DNA of 6,919 nucleotides from Planctomycetota bacterium (lineage in GTDB: Bacteria; Planctomycetota; UBA1135; GCA-002686595), in NCBI GenBank assembly GCA_011524785.1, contig WTJQ01000483.1, positions 1,241 through 8,159 of the forward strand, read 5' to 3'. The translations under genes were made by a program, and so were the position numbers. The notes below the pieces were generated by a model, which saw only the letters and a list, made by a program, of their open reading frames with translations, searched no databases and was not told the origin of the DNA. Each line of letters begins with the position of its first letter. Position 1 is the first letter of the stretch. Positions 1-6,919 of the stretch are shown here, piece after piece.

Positions 1-109
1 TGCCGATCCCCAGGCCGATGGCCCCCAGGGTCGCGAGGATCGCGAGGCAGGCCTTGCCGGAGGTGCCGGTCGCCGAGGCGCTGGCGATGGAGGTGCTGGG
101 GCGCGGCAT
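1..109 (-). CDS. N-terminus of a putative membrane or exported protein (partial)
   Basis: Reading leftward from an ATG at 109, 36 codons stay open to the window edge. The product begins MPRPSTSIASAS and then has a Ser/Thr/Ala/Gly-rich, polar stretch to about residue 18. From about residue 20 a continuous run of Ala, Leu, Ile and Gly looks like the start of a transmembrane helix or signal anchor. There is one Cys at residue 21. No Shine-Dalgarno sequence precedes the ATG. Instead a TAGGCT hexamer ends 6 nt upstream, which would fit a leaderless transcript. The gene is divergent from the small protein gene that starts at 160. Too little is present to name a family. That this is a real start is supported by the hydrophobic segment and the promoter-like hexamer, both only moderately strong. 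Confidence 0.5.
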   Translation of the reverse strand, partial: MPRPSTSIASASATGTSGKACLAILATLGAIGLGIG

Positions 110-115
110 GCTTGG

Positions 116-121
116 AGCCTA
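116..121 (-). promoter_or_regulatory. Putative -10 element (TAGGCT) of the leftward gene
   Basis: On the minus strand TAGGCT ends exactly 6 nt before the ATG at 109. This matches the TAnnnT pattern and the spacing expected if transcription starts at the first base of the start codon. No recognisable -35 hexamer lies 16-18 nt further upstream. The same arrangement occurs twice more in the window with TAGACT. Confidence 0.4.
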
Positions 122-135
122 GCAGGCGCTGTTCA

Positions 136-145
136 GGACCGGTCC
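136..145. repeat. 10-bp perfect palindrome between divergent promoters
   Basis: GGACCGGTCC reads the same on both strands and lies between the two outward-facing -10 elements, where a bound protein could affect both promoters. A palindrome of this length is expected several times by chance in a window with this base composition, so regulatory meaning is speculative. Confidence 0.2.
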
Positions 146-146
146 C

Positions 147-152
147 TAGACT
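147..152 (+). promoter_or_regulatory. Putative -10 element (TAGACT) of the small-protein gene
   Basis: TAGACT, within CCTAGACTG, ends 7 nt before the ATG at 160, and no Shine-Dalgarno sequence lies between them. The same nine bases recur at 6882-6890, 6 nt before another ATG. No clear -35 hexamer is visible. The arrangement suggests a leaderless mRNA starting at or next to the A of the ATG. Confidence 0.5.
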
Positions 153-159
153 GATCTCC

Positions 160-453
160 ATGGACGTCGAGGCCTTCGAGGAGTCGCTGCAGGGCGACGC
201 GCCGCCGCTTGGGCTCCCGCCGGCCCTGGTCGGCGTGTGGCATGCCCTCCGCGGGGAGTGGGACCAGGCCCACGACGCGGTGCAGCCCTCGGACCCGGCC
301 TGCTCGTGGGTCCACGCGGTGCTCCATCGGGAGGAGGGGGACCTGCCCAACGCCCGCTACTGGTACGGGCGCGCCGGCCGTCCCGAGGGCGCCGGCGAGC
401 TGGCGGCCGAGTACCGCGCCGTGGCGGCGACCCTGCTTGCGGAGGCGCCGTGA
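160..453 (+). CDS. Small conserved-looking hypothetical protein, 97 aa
   Basis: The product is acidic, soluble and has no signal peptide. Its central part holds a Trp/His-rich segment (WHALRGEWDQAHD, about residues 27-39) followed by WVHAVLHREEGDLPNARYWY (about residues 54-73) and then GRAGRP. From memory, small uncharacterised bacterial proteins share this H-x-x-E-G-D-L-x-N-A-x-Y-W-Y-x-R-A-G-R-P pattern. The alternating helices look TPR- or Sel1-like, but I cannot assign a function. The ATG at 160 is preferred to an upstream in-frame TTG at 112 because the conserved part starts later and a -10 hexamer sits just 7 nt upstream of the ATG. The next gene begins inside this stop codon (GTGA), so the two are probably translated together. 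Confidence 0.75.
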   Translation: MDVEAFEESLQGDAPPLGLPPALVGVWHALRGEWDQAHDAVQPSDPACSWVHAVLHREEGDLPNARYWYGRAGRPEGAGELAAEYRAVAATLLAEAP

Positions 454-683
454 TCCGGATCGAGGTGGACGAGCGCGGGCCGTTCGTGGCCGTGGGCTTC
501 GAGCGGGCGGATGAAGCGCGAGCCGGGCTGACCAAGCTCGGCATCCCCTTCGACGATGCCTCCGACCAGGGTGCGGGGTGCGCGGGCCCCGTCTGGGCGG
601 AGCTCCGCCTCGACGAGGCAGCCTGGGAGGCGGCAGGACGCCCCGCTCACCTGGGCCCCGAGAGCGCCGACCCAGCTCCCTGA
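450..683 (+). CDS. Small hypothetical protein, 77 aa, coupled to the upstream gene
   Basis: Translation probably starts at GTG 450, which overlaps the upstream TGA as GTGA. A GGAGG at 441-445 ends 4 nt before the GTG, an acceptable ribosome binding site at slightly short spacing. The product begins VIRIEVDERGPFVAVGFERA. It alternates predicted beta strand (IRIEVDE, PFVAVGF), helix (RADEARAGLTKL), then strand (PVWAELRL), which suggests a small beta-alpha-beta domain. It ends in a Pro/Ala-rich tail. There is one Cys, no signal peptide and no membrane segment. I do not recognise the family. The tight overlap implies a shared transcript, and perhaps shared function, with the 97-aa protein. Confidence 0.6.
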   Translation: MIRIEVDERGPFVAVGFERADEARAGLTKLGIPFDDASDQGAGCAGPVWAELRLDEAAWEAAGRPAHLGPESADPAP

Positions 684-723
684 AGAATCCGGGCTCCGGT
701 GTCCGCAGCGCAAACGTGGCGGC

Positions 724-728
724 AGGAG
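724..728 (+). promoter_or_regulatory. Shine-Dalgarno sequence (AGGAG) of the secreted-protein gene
   Basis: AGGAG lies 8 nt before the ATG at 737. With GGAGG at 441-445 it is one of only two convincing ribosome binding sites in the window. It selects this ATG over earlier in-frame codons, and the signal peptide begins directly after the chosen start. Confidence 0.6.
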
Positions 729-736
729 AGGGTGTC

Positions 737-1225
737 ATGAGCCTCCTCCGCACCGCCCCCCGCTCGCTCCGCCTCGCCGTCGCCTGCCTCCTGTCGGGCT
801 GGTTGTGCCTGGCGGCCGCCGAGGCCGGTCCGGTCGCAGGTGCCCTTGCCGCCCCCGTGGGCGACACTGCCCCGGGCGTGCCCGAGTGGCAGGCAGAGGC
901 CACGGACAATCTCTGCGGCCTCCGGGTCGCCCGTCAGCTCTCCGCTCCTGCGCGCGTCGACCTCGCGGCCCTGCTGGAGGCCACCCCCGAGGTGCAGCGC
1001 ATCCGGACCGAGCGCCTCGACGACTCGAGCGCGGCCTACGCCCACCTCATGCAGGGCGCGCGCCAGCGCGTCCTCCGCGCCTGCGAACTCGAGCGTCAGG
1101 CCGGCGCCTGGTGCTCCGTCTGGAGTCGGATCCGCCACCGTCGTGGACAGCAGGTGCCCGAGATCACCGTCGAGGTGGCGCAGCGGATCGCCGTCGATGC
1201 CACCCCGGTGGAGCTGCCTCGCTGA
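737..1225 (+). CDS. Secreted hypothetical protein with Sec signal peptide, 162 aa
   Basis: The N-terminus has Arg residues at 5, 9 and 12, a hydrophobic core at about 13-28 (LAVACLLSGWLCLAAA) and a type I cleavage site, A-E-A, ending at residue 30. The residues before Cys24 (G-W-L) do not make a lipobox, so a lipoprotein is unlikely. The mature part is about 132 aa and mostly helical, with three cysteines (60, 116, 126), so at most one intramolecular disulfide with one Cys left over. Notable segments are LLEATPEVQRIRTERLD (80-95), RVLRACELE (111-119) and AWCSVWSRIRHR (124-135). The ATPE...R..AC...CSVW pattern resembles periplasmic hypothetical proteins I have seen in deltaproteobacteria, but I cannot name a family. 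It follows the 77-aa gene by 53 nt without a visible terminator and converges on the oxygenase gene. Confidence 0.75.
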   Translation: MSLLRTAPRSLRLAVACLLSGWLCLAAAEAGPVAGALAAPVGDTAPGVPEWQAEATDNLCGLRVARQLSAPARVDLAALLEATPEVQRIRTERLDDSSAAYAHLMQGARQRVLRACELERQAGAWCSVWSRIRHRRGQQVPEITVEVAQRIAVDATPVELPR

Positions 1226-1242
1226 GGGTGTTTCGCCCCTGC

Positions 1243-2082
1243 CTAGAGGAGGCGTGGGAAGTGCTCCCCGAGAACCACCTCGCCCGCAGGGATCGGTACG
1301 GCCCCTCGCAGCAGCGGGTCCGAGGAAGCGCTGCGGGTGTCCGCGGCCATGTAGTTCAGGACGATCGCGCGGCGGGGGTGGGGGCTCCGATTGGGGCCCG
1401 AGCCATGCAGGGTGCCGGCGTGATGGAGGAGAGCCTCGCCGGCGCGCAGGGGCTGGAGCTGCGGGCGGAACGCGGCGCGGTGCTCCGGCGACAAGTGGGG
1501 CAGGACCTGGTCCACGGGGCCACCGAAGTCGACGGCCGGCGGCGTGGGCCAGCGGTGGCTCCCGGGCACGTACTGCAGCGCGCCGTTCTCCTCGTCCATG
1601 TCGTCGAGGGCCAGGAACACGGTGGCGTGGCAGCAGGGCGTGGTGCGCTGCCAGTAGGACCAGTCCGCGTGCCAGGGGACCACCCCAGGATGGTGGGCGG
1701 GCTTCAGGAAGACCTGGTCGTGCCAGAGGCGGAGGCCCTCGCAGCCGAGCGCCTCCTCAACTCGGTGGACCAGCCCCGGGTGGGCGACGAGGTCGTGGAA
1801 GGCGTCGTCCACGCGCCAGGCACCCAAGAGATGCAGCACGACCTCGCTGGGCCGCTCCCTCCAGGCGGCCTCGACCTCGTGCAGGTCCCCCTCGAGCGCG
1901 TCGAGGTGCTCGACCAGGTGCTCCAGACGCGCGCGCAGGAGCTTGACCTGCTCGTCGGTGAGGAGCCTCCCGAGGCGCAGGAACCCGTCCTGCCCGAAGC
2001 GCATCCGCTCGCCGGGCTCGATGGACCTCGCGGGCTCCTGGGCGAACAGGGAGGTCCGGGGCTGGTGGTGGACCTCGGACAT
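1243..2082 (-). CDS. PhyH-family Fe(II)/2-oxoglutarate-dependent oxygenase, 279 aa
   Basis: This is a cytosolic non-haem iron dioxygenase of the phytanoyl-CoA dioxygenase family, which couples 2-oxoglutarate decarboxylation to substrate hydroxylation. The iron triad is visible as H138-x-D140 (PWHADWSYW) and distal His226 (TLHGSGPN). Arg237/238, downstream in HPRRA, is the probable 2-oxoglutarate anchor. The HDQVFLKPAHHPG (121-133) and YVPGSH (171-176) segments are typical of the family, and FGQDGFLRLG (29-38) is the usual N-terminal start of the fold. Length is normal. The ATG at 2082 has no Shine-Dalgarno sequence; Met27 (about 2004) is an alternative start just before the conserved region. 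It lies 49 nt after metH on the same strand with no promoter or terminator seen between, so co-transcription is likely. It lacks recognisable EctD-type motifs, and its substrate cannot be read from the sequence. Confidence 0.88.
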   Translation of the reverse strand: MSEVHHQPRTSLFAQEPARSIEPGERMRFGQDGFLRLGRLLTDEQVKLLRARLEHLVEHLDALEGDLHEVEAAWRERPSEVVLHLLGAWRVDDAFHDLVAHPGLVHRVEEALGCEGLRLWHDQVFLKPAHHPGVVPWHADWSYWQRTTPCCHATVFLALDDMDEENGALQYVPGSHRWPTPPAVDFGGPVDQVLPHLSPEHRAAFRPQLQPLRAGEALLHHAGTLHGSGPNRSPHPRRAIVLNYMAADTRSASSDPLLRGAVPIPAGEVVLGEHFPRLL

Positions 2083-2131
2083 GGTGGGGGAGGTGATGAG
2101 GGAGCAGCTCGTGATCCGCGGCCCCCCAGCA

Positions 2132-5833
<3,702 letters not shown>

Positions 5834-5847
5834 GGCGTGGAGGGACC

Positions 5848-6786
5848 TCACGCGGGCGCGGTGGCGCTCGCGACGAGGGTCATGAAGTGCGGGGGCTGCG
5901 GGTCGCGCGCGGCGCGCTCGAGGCGGAGCCCCTCGAAGCCGGCGCCCTCGACGAGGGCGGCGAGCTGGGACTCGGTGAAGCCGAGGTGGAGGTGCTGGAG
6001 CTGGTCCCGGACCCAGGCCTCGCTGTGGGCGAGCAGGTCGATCACCAGGAGACGGCCGCCCGGCTTGAGGATGCGGCGAGCCTCGGCCAGGGCGACCTCG
6101 GGGTTGCGGGCGTGGTGCAGGGCCTGGCTGAGCACGACCACGTCGAAGCGCTCGGCCTCGAGGGGGAGGTCCTCGATCTCCGCCTCGACGTACTCGAGGT
6201 TGTCGAGACCGCGCTTCTTCGCTCGGAGCTCGAGCTGGCGCAGCATCTCGCTGGAGAGGTCCACCGCCGTGACGCGTCCGCCCGCCTGGGCGAGCATCAG
6301 GGTCAGCAGGCCGTCGCCGATCCCCAGGTCCGCGACCTCGCCCACCGGCACCAGGTGCAGCAGCGCGCGTGCGAGGCCCTCCCAGGTGCGCCCGGGGAGG
6401 ACCTGCTCGCCGAAGGCGGCGGCGACCCGGTCGAAGTAGGCGCGGGACTCCTCGCGGCGTCGCGCGAGCACCGCCTCGAGCCCATCCCGGTCGCGGGTGA
6501 ACTCCTCGGTGCCGCGGTGGGGGGCGAGGACCTGCTCCAGCAGGCCGGCGTGGTCGCCAGCCTCCAGGTGGTAGAAGCTGCGGCGCCCCGCGCGGCGGTC
6601 CGCCACCAGCCCGGCCTCCCGCAGCTGGGTCAGCTGGGTGGAGATGCGGCTCTGGCCCATGTTGAGGGCCTCCTGGAGCTCCGAGACGGCCAGCTCGCCC
6701 TGCTCCAGCAGGGCGAGGATCCGCAGCCGCGTCTCGTCGCCGAGCGCGCGCAGGAGGCGGGTCGTCTGCTCCAGTCCCATCGACAT
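5848..6786 (-). CDS. ArsR-family regulator fused to SAM-dependent methyltransferase domain (SahR-like)
   Basis: Residues 1-75 form an ArsR-type winged helix ([14 protein letters not shown] at 11-24, recognition region [15 protein letters not shown] at 46-60, wing around [11 protein letters not shown]). The alpha-3 position that carries CxC in arsenic and cadmium sensors reads ELAVSEL (31-37), and the whole protein has no cysteine, so a thiol-based metal sensor is unlikely. Residues about 115-305 form a class I methyltransferase fold: motif I DLGIGDG (153-159), acidic Asp176 ending strand 2, LSQALHH (219-225) and [11 protein letters not shown] (240-250). SahR, the ArsR-type repressor of methionine and SAH-recycling genes in Proteobacteria, has this kind of architecture, and the next gene here is metH. 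It probably senses SAH or SAM rather than methylating a substrate, though a true methyltransferase is possible. The start may be ATG 6786 or ATG 6780 (MGLEQTT); neither has a Shine-Dalgarno sequence. Confidence 0.88.
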   Translation of the reverse strand: MSMGLEQTTRLLRALGDETRLRILALLEQGELAVSELQEALNMGQSRISTQLTQLREAGLVADRRAGRRSFYHLEAGDHAGLLEQVLAPHRGTEEFTRDRDGLEAVLARRREESRAYFDRVAAAFGEQVLPGRTWEGLARALLHLVPVGEVADLGIGDGLLTLMLAQAGGRVTAVDLSSEMLRQLELRAKKRGLDNLEYVEAEIEDLPLEAERFDVVVLSQALHHARNPEVALAEARRILKPGGRLLVIDLLAHSEAWVRDQLQHLHLGFTESQLAALVEGAGFEGLRLERAARDPQPPHFMTLVASATAPA

Positions 6787-6810
6787 ATCAAAATAGCCGG
6801 ATATGTCGAT
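6779..6810. promoter_or_regulatory. Probable operator: perfect 11-bp inverted repeat
   Basis: ATCGACATATC (6779-6789) and GATATGTCGAT (6800-6810) are exact reverse complements, separated by 10 nt, so half-site centres lie 21 bp apart, about two helical turns. It is the only strikingly AT-rich patch in a GC-rich window. The left arm contains the regulator's start codon at 6784-6786, and the spacer and arms cover its probable promoter. ArsR-family dimers commonly bind AT-rich inverted repeats of this kind at their own promoters. Autorepression of the regulator-metH operon is the natural reading. Confidence 0.75.
6790..6795 (-). promoter_or_regulatory. Possible -10 element (TATTTT) of the regulator-metH operon
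   Basis: On the minus strand TATTTT lies in the spacer of the inverted repeat, 3 nt before ATG 6786 and 9 nt before ATG 6780. Transcription starting 7-9 nt downstream would leave almost no leader ahead of ATG 6780, favouring that codon as the start. There is no good -35 hexamer, so the assignment is tentative. Confidence 0.3.
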
Positions 6811-6845
6811 TCGTGGGGGCGGAACCCCGGTTTCCGGGCCCTGGG

Positions 6846-6862
6846 TGCGGCTGAGAGCCGCA
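6846..6862. repeat. 7-bp inverted repeat upstream of the right-edge gene
   Basis: TGCGGCT and AGCCGCA are perfect complements around a GAG spacer. The repeat ends near where a -35 box would be for the -10 at 6884-6889. It could be an activator or repressor site, or a small hairpin. No T-run follows on either strand, which argues against a terminator. Confidence 0.3.
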
Positions 6863-6883
6863 TGAGGGGTGCCGGAGCGCGCC

Positions 6884-6889
6884 TAGACT
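6884..6889 (+). promoter_or_regulatory. Putative -10 element (TAGACT) of the right-edge gene
   Basis: TAGACT, inside the same CCTAGACTG string found at 145-153, ends 6 nt before the ATG at 6896, and no Shine-Dalgarno sequence lies between. This again suggests a leaderless transcript. The region 6811-6883 between it and the divergent operator contains only short GC-rich repeats. Confidence 0.5.
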
Positions 6890-6895
6890 GCCCCC

Positions 6896-6919
6896 ATGCC
6901 GATCCGCGCCAAGCTGCTG
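6896..6919 (+). CDS. Start of an unidentified rightward gene (8 codons)
   Basis: Eight codons from an ATG to the window edge encode MPIRAKLL. A basic residue pair followed by leucines is common at the N-terminus of inner-membrane sensor kinases and similar membrane proteins, but eight residues cannot identify a family. The call rests mainly on the promoter-like TAGACT 6 nt upstream and on the divergent position relative to the regulator-metH operon. Confidence 0.45.

Noticed and set aside
133..909. Minus-strand open frame of 258 codons
   Set aside because: It is antisense to three better-supported genes, and its translation is dominated by Arg and Pro, as expected of a shadow frame.
1224..1245. 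Possible terminator between the converging secreted-protein and oxygenase genes
   Set aside because: Only a 4-bp AGGG/CCCT stem can be drawn, with no T-run on either strand; too weak to call.
1242..1250. Another CCTAGA string resembling the promoter motif
   Set aside because: It falls on the oxygenase stop codon, lacks the following CT and has no start codon 6-7 nt downstream.
6826..6838. Hairpin CCCGG-TTT-CCGGG as terminator or operator
   Set aside because: The stem is only 5 bp and all GC, which is common by chance here; there is no T-run and no gene ends nearby.
6787..6895. Cobalamin or SAM riboswitch controlling the metH operon
   Set aside because: The transcript appears to start almost at the start codon and the whole gap to the divergent gene is 109 nt. 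No B12-box-like element or SAM-riboswitch architecture was seen.

Overview
The window is very GC-rich, roughly 70% by eye, and densely coded, with no tRNA, rRNA, CRISPR array or insertion sequence. It looks like a chromosomal piece of a high-GC bacterium. An ArsR-methyltransferase regulator next to metH, together with several apparently leaderless promoters, fits a deltaproteobacterial or myxococcal lineage. That placement is an inference held with low confidence.

Left edge (1-160): the N-terminus of a membrane or exported protein runs leftward off the window. Its promoter lies back to back with the promoter of a rightward gene. Both starts lack a Shine-Dalgarno sequence and sit 6-7 nt from a TAGACT/TAGGCT -10 hexamer, so both transcripts may be leaderless.

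Rightward small-gene block (160-1225): a 97-aa protein with a conserved-looking Gly-Asp-Leu...Tyr-Trp-Tyr motif is followed by a 77-aa protein that starts inside its stop codon (GTGA overlap). A 162-aa protein with a Sec signal peptide comes next. None can be given a function.

Leftward operon (6786 down to 1243): the order is a 312-aa ArsR-type helix-turn-helix fused to a SAM-dependent methyltransferase fold (SahR-like), then full-length cobalamin-dependent methionine synthase MetH, then a phytanoyl-CoA dioxygenase (PhyH)-family Fe(II)/2-oxoglutarate oxygenase. The first two genes are separated by a GTGA overlap or 14 nt depending on the metH start; the oxygenase follows metH by 49 nt. A perfect 11-bp inverted repeat covers the start codon of the regulator gene. 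It is the only AT-rich patch in the window and is probably the regulator's own operator. The likely logic is feedback control: the methyltransferase fold senses S-adenosylhomocysteine or S-adenosylmethionine, the repressor controls its own operon, MetH remethylates homocysteine, and the oxygenase is a co-transcribed passenger or accessory enzyme of unknown substrate.

Right edge (6896-6919): only eight codons of a rightward gene are present, preceded by another copy of the CCTAGACTG promoter motif.
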